The notes beneath the pieces are model-generated. The model was not told the DNA's origin, ran no database searches, and was given only the letters and a program-made list of their open reading frames with translations. This document shows, one piece after another, positions 11,877-23,438 of a stretch of 64,000 nt of DNA. The DNA lies in NCBI GenBank assembly GCA_035048815.1, contig JAUCBN010000054.1:8339001-8403000 (forward strand). Reading direction: 5' to 3'. The stretch is from Abelmoschus esculentus (lineage: Eukaryota; Streptophyta; Magnoliopsida; Malvales; Malvaceae). Position 1 is the first letter of the stretch, and each line of letters starts with the position of its first letter. Both the position numbers and the translations under genes were made by a program.

Positions 11877-11881
11877 CGAGA
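11877..11881 (+). repeat. target-site duplication (right), CGAGA
   Basis: Second copy of the 5-bp duplication that flanks the solo LTR. Confidence 0.95.
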
Positions 11882-12912
11882 TCATCTTGAGTATGTATGT
11901 AAGCTTCAAAAGGCATTTTATGGGTTGAAGCAAGCACTCAAGGCTTGGTATGGCAAGATTATTGAGTTTCTAACTCATAGTGACTATTTTGTAACTCCTT
12001 TATACTCTAGTCTATTCGTGAAAGCAACTGATGGGAAAATGGCTATTATGTTAGTATATGAGGATGATTTAATCAACATTGGTGATTTTGAGGATGAAAT
12101 TTTTTGAACCAAGAAAAATTTATCGATTCACTTCTAAATGAAAGAATTGGGTCAACTCATACACTTTCATGGTAGAGATTGATCTCACTAGGGATAGAAC
12201 AAACTACCAGAATATATACTAATAAAAGAAAATTTTAGAAGATGATATAATGTACCGACAAGTAGTTGATAGTCTTATCTACTTAACTCTAACAAGATCA
12301 TATATTTCTTTTGCAGTTGACGTTATGAGTTGATACATACAAAATCCAAAAAATAACTCATTTGAAAGCAATTCGACGAATTTTAAAATATGTGAAAAGT
12401 ATCATTGATCATGATATTCTATACAAAAAAAGGTAAAGATTGTAAGCTAGTTGGTTATTGTGATGTTGATTATACAGGTGACCATGATACGCAACGTTCA
12501 ACTACAGGGTATGTGTTTATACTTGGATCTGGAGCAATTTCTTGGTAGAGTAAAAGTCAACTCACATTGTCTATATCAACCATCGAAGCATAGTATCGTG
12601 CAACAACAATGGCAGCTCAAGAGAGTACTTGACTTTTGCAATTGTTGAAGGACTTGCATTAACAATCAATCACCTTATACCGTGACAACTTGTCAGCCAT
12701 ACACTTAGATGATAATCCAGTTTTTCATGCAAGAACTAAACATGTGGATGTGCATTATCATTTTCTTAGAAAAAAGTCTTAAAAGAAGAAATAACGCTTG
12801 AACATGTGAAGACTGAATATCAAGTGATAGACATATTCAAACAAGGTTTGAGTAGTAATAATCTCGAAAGCTTTTATCGTCATCTCAACATAAAAAGTAA
12901 AATAAAAATTGA
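11882..12912 (+). pseudogene. copia A C-terminal reverse transcriptase and RNase H (broken)
   Basis: YVCKLQKAFYGLKQALKAWYGKI (11893-11960) continues the reverse transcriptase cut at 9565. The catalytic motif reads YEDD at 12057-12068 instead of YVDD. RNase H is seen as LVGYCDVDYTGDHDTQRSTTGYVF (about 12450-12520) and ISTIEA-YRA (12575-12600). The tail TKHVDVHYHFLR is at 12740-12770. Several stops and frame changes are present. Confidence 0.88.
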
Positions 12913-12925
12913 TATCGAGAAGGAG

Positions 12926-13216
12926 TGTTAAAATATCAAAATCAACTTAATGATTAATTAAATTTTATTAATGTTTACATAAATTTAAGTTTGTTTTCAG
13001 TTTAATAATTAAACGGTTACATTTATTAATTTTAATTATTAGTTAATATTTTGTTAATTAAGTTTAACATTTATTAAATTCTTTTTTATTACTTATATAA
13101 AGAAAATGCATACGTACTTGTAATACACACCGAATAAAATAAAATAACTATTTATTCTTTCACTTGATTTTTTCGGTTTTTATTTTTAAGTATTTTGGAA
13201 TTTGGGATGTTCAAAA
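12926..13216 (+). repeat. 3' LTR of copia element A
   Basis: It starts TGTTAAAATATC after the purine tract and is 291 bp long. It contains a TATA-like box (CTTATATAAAG, about 13090-13100). The right end aligns to the 5' LTR end at 6412-6482 but reads TTCAAAAA where the 5' copy has TTCAACA, so the terminal C is mutated. Confidence 0.8.
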
Positions 13217-13860
13217 ATAGAGCAGGTAAAACATATATCTTATCATGGAAAAAACTATTAGCATAGGCATTTAAAATATAACATGCAATGAATGTCTTAT
13301 AAATTTTCAAAAAAAATATTTTATCCAAAACATATATCCAACGAAAGTAGTTCACCACTGCACTTATCAAATACTCAATTTATAAGATCCTTTTAAAGAT
13401 TTTAAGGTTTATCCTTTCAAATTAAAAGATTCATACCCTGATTTGAAACCCAAATAACAACTAAAAAATTGGATTGATACATTTTAGGGTGAAATCGCAA
13501 CTTGAAACATATTGAGCTTGTTTTACAACTTTGAATAGTATCAATCTTACTAGTCATGCACAATCTCGCATATCATTTGATGAAAATATGTTAGCAAGGT
13601 TTATCTCACACTCAACATGAAGAAACTAGAAATAGTTCATACATATATTTTATTGTCTTTAATATATGAAATATATGAGATTATTTTTCTTTAATTTATC
13701 CATGATCGACAAAAGTAGTTAATATCCAACAAATTCATTTGAGTGAAAATTTAACAAATATATTTACCAAGTCACTTCTTACTTACTATTGCATTTGATA
13801 ATATAAATTTTTATCTTTGAAATGCATCATTTCAAAGATCTTAAGTAATGCATATACAAG
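13217..13860 (+). pseudogene. copia RNase H tail remnant in otherwise empty DNA
   Basis: The frame at 13721-13796 reads IQQIHLSENLTNIFTKSLL, the conserved C-terminal block of copia polyproteins (consensus-like HxSENLADxFTKxL), and ends in a stop. The bases before it (13217-13690) show nothing recognisable. This appears to be a second, older copia remnant, because element A has its own RNase H end at 12740-12900. Confidence 0.55.
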
Positions 13861-14256
13861 AAGAATAAATGTCTTATACTATTTTCCTTATATTCATGCT
13901 ATGGTTTTAAGTTTTCATGTAAAAAATCTTAATACGATAATATACCATGCTATTAAAATATGGTGTACTCTTTTAATGATCGTAGTAATTGAAATAACGA
14001 TTATAATAAAAATAAAAAACATATGTTACATGACAGACTGAATTTTATCAAAGAAGTCTAGAACAATTTGCATTTTCAAACTCAAGCACTTCTCAAACTG
14101 GGGAAACAATGTCACTCCATTTATATACATTTTCAAGTTGTTTACTTCTACTTTTCCATTATTAAGTACAGCTAAGCCAACTAAATTAGTTTTGGCTTCA
14201 AAATTTAAAAATCAGACAAGTTTTTTTTTTTTCATTAAAAACCATTTTACCAAACA

Positions 14257-17200
14257 TCACGACCTTTGTTTGCATCCGCATGTACATGTTTCCAGTCCCT
14301 TGTGGAGTTTCTGCAAAAAGCGAAGTATAAAATGTTAAACATAAACTCCAAGAAAACAAATTGCCAAAATGTTGGAGTTGAAAGCCATTTTACTCGTATT
14401 CTAAAGTAAAATTAGTAATTTACAACTAGCCCCAAATCAACATGAATTTGAGAAATGTAGAATGGGTTCAGGTATAGAGCAAAAAATCTGACCTGATTTT
14501 AGATTAATAGTATAATTTTTTTTATATTTTTTAAAAATATTTGTAATAATATCTTTTTTATGTATATTTTTATAATTAACTCCATAAGATTGAATTTTTT
14601 ATTTATAATTTGATCTTTAAAATCAAATTTTTATAATTAAATCCTTAAAAATACTTTTTTTATAATAGGTTCTTAATATTAATTTTTTAATAGCTCAGGT
14701 GTGGTTTAAGTATATATCAAAACATATGGGTAGTGGTTGAAGTCGGGTTTGGGTGAACCAAGAACACGACCCTTGCCATCACTACTCAACCATGCACATG
14801 CATAACATAGATTCGATATCAGTATATTCAGTAAGAAAATGTATCTGTCATGTGCAAAAGGATCCTACTGATGTTTGAAACTCAGTATGACATTTACAAA
14901 CCTGAACTTCATTTTGGAGGCCTTTAATATGCTGCACAGCCAAGTCCAGCATGTCTGCATAGCTCGTTTGCTGCAACATGATTTTAAAGAGGTCAGTTTT
15001 TGTCTGAAATAAAATTTCGGACCCTTTTTTTTCCGTAATGTGAAAAACGTTACATCATAAAGTAATGAATGACTTGAAGCAACCTATATATAAATTCAAC
15101 AAAAGGGCTAAAATAGAAATATATATGATTACCTTATCCATGTTAGGAACAAGCTCTTGTAATTTCTTCAGCTTCCCACTTATTCTTGTTCTTCTCTCCT
15201 GTACATATGAAGTTTTAATGATGCTGGATATGATTTTATCATTCTAAGACAGAACTTGCAGCTCGATAGAGCCGGCTAATTATTTTTTTCAATAATTCTT
15301 ACATAGAGGAGGGGAAGGAGAATTTTTCTCGAGTCTAAAACCCACTACTTAAGGGGAGAAGGTGTCAAACGAGAGCTTTTAACTTACTCTTTCAGCAATG
15401 CTTCGAGGGTGAGTGGCACAGCCACGCTTGGCTCGGATTTTGCAAGCTACAGAGTCTTCAGGAATATGTAACAGCTTCTCAACTGTGGCAATCTCTAGTG
15501 TTGTTTGGGGCATGCTAAACTGAAATAAAGATGCAGCAGACACCAATGTGATGACAAGCTAATCAGTGGTGCTACTGTTAGATGGAACTCATGCTCCTAT
15601 TTGGCAAACAACCATCTTGTGCTAAGAATGAGAAATAACAGCATGCTCCTAAATGTTCATTTTCTTGGCAAACAAACACCGTAAGTTGTTCTCCCTTGGT
15701 ACCTGAGTTTCCAAGGCATTGAGACAGTTGTAAATATCTCCATCAATATTTTTTGCCCTCTTGCATGGTGGAGCAGAAAACACAATGGAGTTTGTATTAT
15801 CCCATGAATCCATTCCGAAGCCAGAAGCAGCAAATGAATGTGCAGCATTTTGGTGGTTACTGGCAGAGTTGACGCCATCAACAAGATTCTCACTTACTTC
15901 AGAGATCTGAGAAAGAGACTCTTGTCTAGTGAAACTCAATTGGGACTTCAGCCTTGACACTCCATGGCCACTGTTAGAACTGCCTTGAGAGCTGTAATTT
16001 CTGTTTCCCATTGTAACACTAAAACCTGCGATCATCATTTTTAGTTTTCGCTGCAACATAACATGGTCCATTCATAGAAAAATAATTTAGATAGCTTTGG
16101 AACAGTTGGTATAAATTGTGTTACTCCGACTCTTCGTTTTACTTGAAATATTCACGTTCATATCAGACACATTCAAATTCGATACCCATGTCTTAAGAAA
16201 TATATAGATTTTCTAGAATTTCATTTGAACCGATAAAAACTTCAACCTAGCAAACAGTTAACTTAGACATGATAAAAAGACCTGTAAATACAGTTTTGCT
16301 GCAAATTTGTCTCAAATGAAATCTGTACCAATTTAAATTTTGTAAACTGCATCCCTAAAATCATGTCTTTCTAGTAGTATTTTTTAGGTACCGCTGCTGG
16401 CCTGCTCTTACTCATTTCACATGTCTACCATATCCATACAAATAGAACTAATAATGTGGCCAATATTTAATCATGATTAATTTGTTTTAGGCATGGGCAA
16501 CGTAAATCAATCATCTCTATTTGAATCCTAAAATCTAAAAAAAAATAAATGCTAAAACCTAAAACCCTAAACATTAAATCATGAATTTTAAATTCTAAAA
16601 TTTAAAATTCATACCCTTAAATTATAAAAAAAAAATCAGTAAACATTAAAATATATAAAATGATTTTTAAATTAAAATTTACGAATCTGTGCATCAAATA
16701 ATTATTTTTTAGATATATAATTATTTAAATTTTACGTTTAAAAGTAAAATCGTAAATAAACTTATAGATATTAATGTATAAAGTACAATCAAACTCTGAA
16801 AGCAAGTATGGATATAATGTTTTTGATACGAAAGGTTATAACCTAATTCTCAAATTTATTAAAAGATAGGATCCGGTTATATAATATAAAAGTTTTTAAA
16901 TTTTACGTGCTTTTTAGATTGTTTAGCAAATGAAATAGATAGATTAAAATTAATAGTAAAATATGTGAAGATTATTACTTGAGAAAAAAATAAAGAGATA
17001 ATCTCAGTCATCTATTTTTCACATCCAACAACTCAAAAATCGTATAAAACTTAAAAATACTTACGTTATATAAGTGAATCTTAACCTTAAATCTAAATAT
17101 GTGTAACAGCTTTAACAGCTTTTTTTCTGAAATAAATACTATCTGTTTGGATGATTGTTTTGTCAAGGAATATGTTACAAAAATATCTTGCAAGGGAAAA

Positions 17201-19838
17201 GATGAATACCATTAGGATTAAATTTCTCATTTTCTTTCCTAAATAAGAATGGTTAGAGATTCACTGATTGACCTAGTGGTTAAGGATGTTTATCCTGCCT
17301 TATTTTGTATGGGTTCGAATCCCGATATAAAAAAAAGTTATAATCTCTCTACTTAATCAAAAAAATGGTTAAAAAAATATGTTTGGAAGATGAGATAAAA
17401 TTATCAATTTATAAAGACTAAAATTAAAAAAAAATTGTGTTAAAAAAGCTAAATTGATTTATTAATTTCCTAGAAGACTAGGACAGTTTTTTATTTATTT
17501 TAACCAAGGAGAAATTATTATATAGTCTCACTTCATTATGTCATTTATGGTCTCATTTAATAAAATTCTTTATTTAATAATATATAGAAAAGAAATAAAG
17601 ATTTATCTTATAAAAAATTTTAAAATTTACCTTAAAAATAAAATAAAAAGATTATTATTATATAAGATTATGAATGATATGATAAGTTAGACTCATTTAA
17701 TAATTTTCTTAACCAAGGGATAAAATTTCTATATACGTTTTTAATCCATTTATATTCTATAATTTATAAATTAGAATAACATGAGTGTAGTGAGATCACT
17801 TTGAACATATAATAGATATGAACAAGGCCAAGCTTAAGTCCCCTCATCCCACTGAAGTCATGTCAGATTGGGCATTGGACTACAACGCTCGTCTACCTCA
17901 CTTTATTCCAACTTGTCCAACTTGCACAGCATAAAATATACCCCCCCCCCCCCCCCAATAAAAAGCATATTATACTATATATTTAATGTTTTTTCATCGC
18001 TTTTATAAAGTAAAATAAAGGCATAATGTTTGGATTCCTAAGAAATTGGTGGGGGACATGTGTGGCACGTGAGATATCATCTGCCACCAACAAACATAGT
18101 GGGATGCATTCATTGGCTATGTATTAACTTAGCCTAACCAACCAGTAATATTATTCCTTTATCTGTAGTCTGTAGAGCTTTTGGACTATTTATTTCTCAC
18201 TAGCTATATCTCCTAACCTGAAAACTAATAGCCCTAAAAAGTGTATGAAAACACCCAACAAATTCTTTCATTTTTATTCATCAAATGGACTCAACACCAA
18301 CCTAATTTGGTTAGAACTTAGAACAATCTACCTGTCGCAATATTAAAAAAATATATTATAAAATTTTAAAGGACTAAAAGTGTCGACTATAAAATCTCGT
18401 GTTCAAACGTGCTCTTTACTTCAAATTGTGATTGTCTTTTACAACATTTAACTTTTAACAATGTAGTCTAAAGATAATTGTCGGTACTAATATAACACAT
18501 GACATGTTGATTGGGCGTTTGTAATATTTAGGGTACAATGGACACCGGTCAAATATAATACTGAAGGAGCCAAAAGTAAGATAAAAAAGTTTTGGCAGCA
18601 AAATGAAAAAACTAAAATAGCAAAGGGCCAAATTATGAATAAAGACTAAAAAAGATTTTGGTAAACAATTAAGTTTAAAGAAACAAGAGATTGGATAGAA
18701 TATACTTTAAGAAACTGTCTTTTTTTTAAAAAAAAAAATGAAACAATCTAATTTTGTATCTGTCATGAGAGAAATTATTATATGGTCTCGTTTCACTATA
18801 TTAGTTATGATCTATTTCAAAAAAATTCATTCATTTAATGATATGTAAGAAAAAAAGTGAAGATTAACCTTCTAAAGAGAAAAGAGGTGAAGATTCATCT
18901 AAAAAAAATAAGATAAAAATTATTATTAAATAAGATTATAAATGACGTGATTAGACAAATTCATTTAATAAATTTTATGTTTAATCTATATAAAAGTTGG
19001 AAGTTAGAAGCTTGAAATATAACATTAGGAGATTAGTAATGAAAAATTATGAAATTCAAATAGTGATTTATTGGTCAAGAATAATCATATTATTTTATTT
19101 TATTTTATGTGAACTCGAATTTTGATAATTGTATTTTAAATATAAAATATCTCTATTTAAAATAACTAATGACAAATTAAACTATATCTAAAATGTAAAT
19201 GTATATAAATATATATTTTTCGAACAAATTAAGTTAAGGCTATCTTTTCTTTAAAGGTGGGATTCATTAGGCTTGTAAAATTCGTAATTAAATTGAAAAG
19301 AAAGTGATATTTTGGTCAACGTACAAAATTTGTCAACGTCTTTAGCTATGCCGGTGAAATTATTCAGACGACGAAAAGCCACCAATCAAAAGGAAGAGAA
19401 AGTGATGAAAAGTTAAAAATGCCCCTAACTGGATAATGAAAGATATAACGAGGACAAAACGGTCGCTTTCGAAGGAAATAAACAAAGGAAGTAGGCAATA
19501 CCGTTTTCCGACGTGAGGTGACTAAGGAAACCGGCAGGGGAGCTCCGTTGTCTGAGCAGAGAAGAAGAAGAGGGAGGTGCAGGGTAAGATCCACGGGGAT
19601 GATGCAGAGGAGGAGAGGAAGATTTAGGCTCTTGTGTATCGTTGGATGAACTGGCTTTACAAGTTGACTCGGATGTTAGAGAGGAGGAGTCCGCGGCGGA
19701 GAAGTAGTGGCCGGCGATGTTATGATCAGCTCCGATGACGGAATCGACAGCGTTGGAGAGGAAGGAACCGGGAGCTGAACCGTAACGGGTCAGACCGGAT
19801 TGTCCCATGGGTTTTTGAGAGGAAGATGACGGATACAT
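14257..19838 (-). CDS. bHLH transcription factor, bHLH128-like, six exons
   Basis: Exons (minus strand) are 19838-19502, 16025-15703, 15519-15388, 15198-15133, 14970-14902 and 14310-14257. All junctions are GT-AG, phases match, and the total is 981 bp or 326 residues. Exon 1 has the subgroup signatures GLTRYGSAPGSFL and LTSESTC, then RQRSSPAGFLSHL near residue 100. The bHLH region spans exons 3 to 5: RAKRGCATHPRSIAERERR (basic part), TRISGKLKKLQELVPNMDK (helix 1), TSYADMLDLAVQHIKGLQ (helix 2). The atypical basic region and the CTCGC tail match, from memory, Arabidopsis bHLH128 and its relatives bHLH122/129/130 (the FBH-related group). Such proteins are nuclear DNA-binding dimers; some relatives activate flowering or act in abscisic-acid responses. 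The role of this gene is not shown. The reading frame is intact. Intron 1 is 3476 bp and holds MITEs and a SINE. Confidence 0.93.
14450..14765. repeat. partial hAT-like repeat in bHLH intron 5
   Basis: GGTTCAGGTATAGAGC, AAAAAATCTGACCTGA and TTAATAGTATAA match the element at 58440-58930. The right part contains GTCGGGTTTGGGT and ACACGACCC. It lies within intron 5 (14311-14901) and does not touch the splice sites. Confidence 0.5.
16105..16200. repeat. dispersed repeat remnant, copy 1 (bHLH intron 1)
   Basis: TGTTACTCCGACTCTTCGTT...GAAATATTCACGTTCATATC resembles 45990-46080 (TTCTCCGACTCTTCATTTTC...GAAGTACTCGTATCAAACATCC). It is a short, old dispersed repeat with no coding potential seen. Confidence 0.5.
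17263..17345 (+). repeat. tRNA-derived SINE
   Basis: An RNA polymerase III A box (GACCTAGTGGTTAAGG, 17271-17286) and a perfect B box (GGGTTCGAATCCC, 17312-17324) sit about 40 bp apart, followed by an A-rich tail. No cloverleaf tRNA is formed, so this is a SINE head rather than a tRNA gene. It lies in intron 1 of the bHLH gene. A diverged relative is at 40855-40930. Confidence 0.8.
17510..17709. mobile_element. MULE-type MITE, 200 bp, in bHLH intron 1
   Basis: Terminal inverted repeats AGAAATTATTATATAGTCT (left) and the complement of AGACTCATTTAATAATTTTCT (right) are flanked by the perfect 9-bp duplication TAACCAAGG at 17501-17509 and 17710-17718. A 9-bp duplication is typical of Mutator-like elements. 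Confidence 0.9.
17941..17956 (+). repeat. poly-C run of 16
   Basis: Sixteen consecutive C within AT-rich intron 1 of the bHLH gene. Such a run is prone to length variation and to sequencing error. Confidence 0.95.
18770..18976. mobile_element. second, diverged copy of the same MITE
   Basis: AGAAATTATTATATGGTCTC at the left and AATTCATTTAATAAATTTTA at the right parallel the copy at 17510-17709, as does the middle (ATTATTATTAAATAAGATTATAAATGA). The target duplication is not recognisable. It lies in the same intron and orientation as the first copy. Confidence 0.75.
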
Positions 19839-19924
19839 GGGTTTGTTTAGGCGAAGAGAACTGGAGATTGTTAGAAGCTAAATAACTAAAAGGAGAAAGG
19901 TTTATTTTCAAAGCTGGAGGGATT

Positions 19925-19946
19925 GCATAAATAAATATAAAAATGG
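19925..19946 (-). promoter_or_regulatory. candidate TATA box of the bHLH gene
   Basis: The minus strand reads TTTTTATATTTATTTATG about 95-105 bp upstream of the ATG at 19838. That spacing would allow a 5' leader of roughly 60-70 bp. This rests on the motif alone in an AT-rich region. Confidence 0.4.
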
Positions 19947-20407
19947 GGAAAATGTCGTATGAGTATTTGTTTCCATCAAGCGTTGGGGATTTTTGTTACA
20001 TCACTATCGGAGAAATTATATCGTAGGCACTGCCTATCACATCAGTCGAGATTCTATTCAATAATAACTAACCATTTCATTATTAATCTTAATCATTTTT
20101 TTCAACCAATAAATATTTACATAGAATTTTCATGTCATTTTAAAAATATGATTTCTGAAAATTACATTAATTACATGATTGATTAGTGGCAAAATAAGTA
20201 GTTCTAATTAGTTAGGGACCACGACTGACGTGGTAGGCCGGGCGATATAATCTCTCTCACAATTGCCTTTGTTTTATCCCAGCTGAGTTGGCATAATTCA
20301 CGTGCTATATTGCTTAATTTTTGAGATATATTAAAAATATATTTATTATTATTTTCTTAGTAATATTGTATTCAATGACAAGCACATTTTTTCAGTTAAA
20401 AAAATCA
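19947..20407. other. bHLH upstream region, no gene seen
   Basis: AT-rich intergenic DNA between the bHLH promoter and the MULE. It contains one CACGTG-like core (TTCACGTGCTAT, about 20297-20308) but no recognisable gene or repeat boundary. Confidence 0.5.
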
Positions 20408-20416
20408 TGTTTGAAC
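20408..20416 (+). repeat. 9-bp target-site duplication (left), TGTTTGAAC
   Basis: Perfect copy of 23439-23447, immediately outside the terminal inverted repeats. Confidence 0.9.
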
Positions 20417-20570
20417 GGGGTGATTCTAGGAGACGATCCTTAAAAACGGCTAAAAAAGATTGATCGGTTTACCCGATCATTTTGTTTACATAATTGGTTA
20501 CGAATTATGTACATAATTTTTTACAAAAACTGTAAGAAAACGGTACATACATAGGTTGTTACAAACGTAA

Positions 20571-21685
20571 GGATTTGTATACATACATAAATCACTACGA
20601 GAATACATAAATTGGTACAAAAATTATAAGGATTTGTGTATTTACACAAATCCCTACAAAGTATACACAAATGGTTACGAAAACAGTAAGGAAAAAGATA
20701 TGTACACAAATCCTTACAACTTCTCACCATAAGCTAAAGGAGGTCATCCAAGGATAAGGATTTGTGTACATACACAATTTTCTACGAGAATACATAAATT
20801 GGTACAAAAATGGTAAGGATTTGTGTATGTACACAAATTCCTACAACGTATACCCAAATAGTTACGAAAACAATAAAAAAAAGGTATGTACACAAATCCT
20901 TACAACTTCTCACCATGAGCTAAAGGAGGTCATCCAAGGGTAAGGATTTGTGTACATACACAATTTATTACGAGAATACATAAATTGGTACAAAAAGGTA
21001 AGGATTTGTGTATATATACAAATCTTTACGACGTATACACAAATGGTTACGAAAACCGTAAGGAAAAAGGTATATAAACAAATCCTTACAACTTGTCACT
21101 ATGAGCTAAAGAGGCCATCCAAGGGTAAGGATTTTTTTACATACACAATTTTCTACGAGAATACATAAATTGGTACAAAAATGGTAAGGATTTGTGCATG
21201 TACACAAATCCCTACAACGTATACACAGAAAGTTACAAAAATCGTAAGAAAAAAGGTATGTATACACAAATCCTTACAACTTCTGAGCTAAAAGAGGTCA
21301 TCCAAGGGTAAGGATTTGTGTACATACACAATTTACTACGAGAATACATAAATTGGTACAAAAATGTTAAGGATTTGTGTATGTACACAAATTCCTACAA
21401 CGTATACATAAATAGTTACGAAAATCGTAAGGAAAAAGGTATGTACACAAATCCTTACAACTTCTCACCATGAGCTAAAGGAGGTCATCCGAGTGTAAAG
21501 ATTTGTGTACATACACTATTTACTCCAAGAATACATAAATTGGTACAAAATGGTAAGAATTTGTGTATGTACACAAATCTTTACAAAGTATACATAAATG
21601 GTTACGAGAACCGTAAGGAAAAAATGTATGTACACAAATCCTTACAATTTCTCACAATGAGCTAAAGGAGGCCATCCAAGGGTAA
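20571..21685 (+). repeat. ~186-bp tandem repeat array, six direct units
   Basis: Units start at GGATTTGTG-type sequence at 20571, 20758, 20944, 21129, 21312 and 21499, with lengths of 183-187 bp. Each unit contains GAATACATAAATTGGTAC, a near-palindrome (GGATTTGTGTATGTACACAA...), GTATACACAAATGGTTACGA and AGCTAAAGGAGGTCATCC. A partial unit precedes the array (20485-20570). Short ORFs across it are artefacts of the repeat. Confidence 0.95.
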
Positions 21686-22126
21686 GGATTTGTGTACATA
21701 CCTTTTTTCTTACAGTTTTCATAACCATTTGTGTATACTTTGTAGGGATTTGTGTACATACATAAATCCTTACATTTCTTGTACCAATTTATGTATTCTC
21801 GTAGTAAATTGTATATGTACACAAATCCTTACCTTTGGTTGGTCTCTTTTAGCTCATGGTGATAAGTTGTTTGGATTTGTGTATATACCTTTTTTCTTAT
21901 GGTTTTCGTAACCATTTGTGTATACGTTGTAGGGATTTGCGTACATACACAAATCCTTACCATTTTTGTACCAATTTATGTATTCTTGTAGTAAATAGTG
22001 TATGTACACAAATCCTTACACTTGGATGACCTCTTGGTGAGAAGTTGTAAGGATTTGTGTACATATATTTTTCCTTACGGTTTTCATAATCATTTGTGTA
22101 TACTTTGTAGGGATTTGTGTACATAC
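21686..22126 (-). repeat. inverted array of the same ~186-bp repeat, about 2.3 units
   Basis: Units start at 21686, 21873 and 22051, and the last is cut at 22126. They are reverse complements of the units on the left, for example CCAATTTATGTATTCTCGTA against TACGAGAATACATAAATTGG. Together the two arrays could form a hairpin with a stem of several hundred base pairs. Confidence 0.95.
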
Positions 22127-22133
22127 GAGATAA

Positions 22134-22995
22134 TTGTGATTCATATATTTGAATATTTAATATTTAAAGTAAAATAATTGTGTATTTAACATTCGAATCA
22201 AATCTATTAGTTATTTTGATTCAAATATTAAAATATTTGAATATTTTGATTCAAATATTAAATATCTGTATAATATGATTTAATGTTTTAAATATTTTTT
22301 TAATTTAACATTCGAATCAAATTTGTTAGATATTTAATATACGAATTTTAAATTTGATATAAAATAATTTGATTAGAATCAAATTTGATGTTTTAAATAT
22401 TCGAATCAAATTTGAATATTTTAACTATTATTTAATATTCATATATTAAACATTCATATATTAAATAAAAATATTCGAATAAAAAATATACAAATAAAAA
22501 TATTTAAATAAAAATATTTTAATAAAAAATATATGAATAAAAATATTCAAATATTTTTATTCAAATATTTATTATATGAATATTTTTATTCGAATTTTTA
22601 TTATATGAATATTTTTATTTATATATATTTTATTCAAATATTTATATTCGAATATTTATTATTTTTATTCATATATTAAATATTCGTATATTAAATATCT
22701 AATTTACGAATAAATATTCTTCGAATAAAAATATTTTAATAAAAATATATGAATAAAAATATTCAAATATTTTTTCGAATATTTATTATATGAATATTTT
22801 TATTCCTATATTTATTATTCAAATATTTTTATTCGTATATTTTTTATTCGAATATTTTTATTTGAATTTTTATTGTAAGAATATTTTTATTCATATATTT
22901 TTTTATTAAAATATTTATATTCGAATATTTATGATTTTTATTCGAATATTTTTATTCGTTTATTTAATATCAAGTATTATTTTATTTTTTATTAA
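22134..22995. repeat. AT-rich palindromic tract (ATATTCGAATATTT family)
   Basis: Dozens of short words such as TATTCGAATATT, ATATTTTTATTC and GAATAAAAATAT alternate in both orientations. No coding potential. It could form cruciforms and may be a low-complexity tail of the MULE interior. Confidence 0.85.
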
Positions 22996-23089
22996 AATTA
23001 TTTTCGAACCCGTTAAATTATATTTACTCTATTATATTTTCTCAAAAGCTATATTTTAAATATATTATGCTACAATTACATTACAAGAA

Positions 23090-23165
23090 TGAAGGCTTGG
23101 CCTAGTGGTTAGCATGCATGCTTATCATGCATTTAATCTGGGACGTTTCATCGCCCGATTGGATG
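23090..23165 (+). repeat. SINE-like tRNA-derived fragment inside the MULE
   Basis: GGCTTGGCCTAGTGGTTAGC (23093-23112) is a good polymerase III A box. The expected B-box position reads GGGACGTTTCATCGCCC, which is degenerate. Confidence 0.5.
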
Positions 23166-23438
23166 GTTAATTTTATTTATTAATTTAAAATATATTAATT
23201 TAAAAGTTGGGTGACCTAATTGACGAGTTTTTTAGTTGAGTGACCAAAATAGGTATTCCCGATTAGTTGGGTAATCACTAGTGTAATTTACCTATTTTTA
23301 ATAGGATGACCGATTAACCCGTTTATAGTAACTTTTTTTATTTTAATCTATCGGTAAAAAATGATGGGTATCATCTAACGATCATCATTAATTGACCCTT
23401 TTTAGGTGTTTTTTAAGGGGCGATTTTTAGCCAAACCC

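Larger units (their letters stand above)
6485..12925 (+). mobile_element. Ty1/copia element A, internal region, decayed and split
   Basis: The primer-binding site TGGTATCATAG (6485-6495) resembles the initiator-methionine tRNA complement TGGTATCAGAG. Gag, protease, integrase, reverse transcriptase and RNase H follow in copia order (integrase before reverse transcriptase). The element ends at a purine tract (GAGAAGGAG, 12917-12925) and the 3' LTR. Stops are frequent. A solo LTR at 9566-11876 splits the reverse transcriptase. Confidence 0.92.
20417..23438. mobile_element. non-autonomous MULE-like element (3022 bp) carrying satellite arrays
   Basis: The left end GGGGTGATTCTAGGAGACGATC... pairs with the complement of the right end (GGGTTTGGCTAAAAATCGCC...) as diverged terminal inverted repeats of about 50-60 bp. 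Both continue through CCTTAAAAAC and CTAAAAA. The flanks are the perfect 9-bp duplication TGTTTGAAC, the Mutator-like signature. There is no transposase. The interior is a head-to-head pair of ~186-bp tandem arrays, then AT-rich palindromic DNA, then a SINE-like piece. Confidence 0.88.

Noticed and set aside
17271..17324. Possible tRNA gene (A and B boxes)
   Set aside because: No acceptor or anticodon stem can be formed; the layout with an A-rich tail fits a SINE.
20521..21911. ORFs such as 20521-20730, 20950-21168 and 21690-21911
   Set aside because: They fall entirely inside the ~186-bp tandem array and differ only by unit phase; they are repeat artefacts.
20571..22126. CRISPR-like regular repeat
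   Set aside because: The repeats are contiguous ~186-bp units without unique spacers, in a plant genome.
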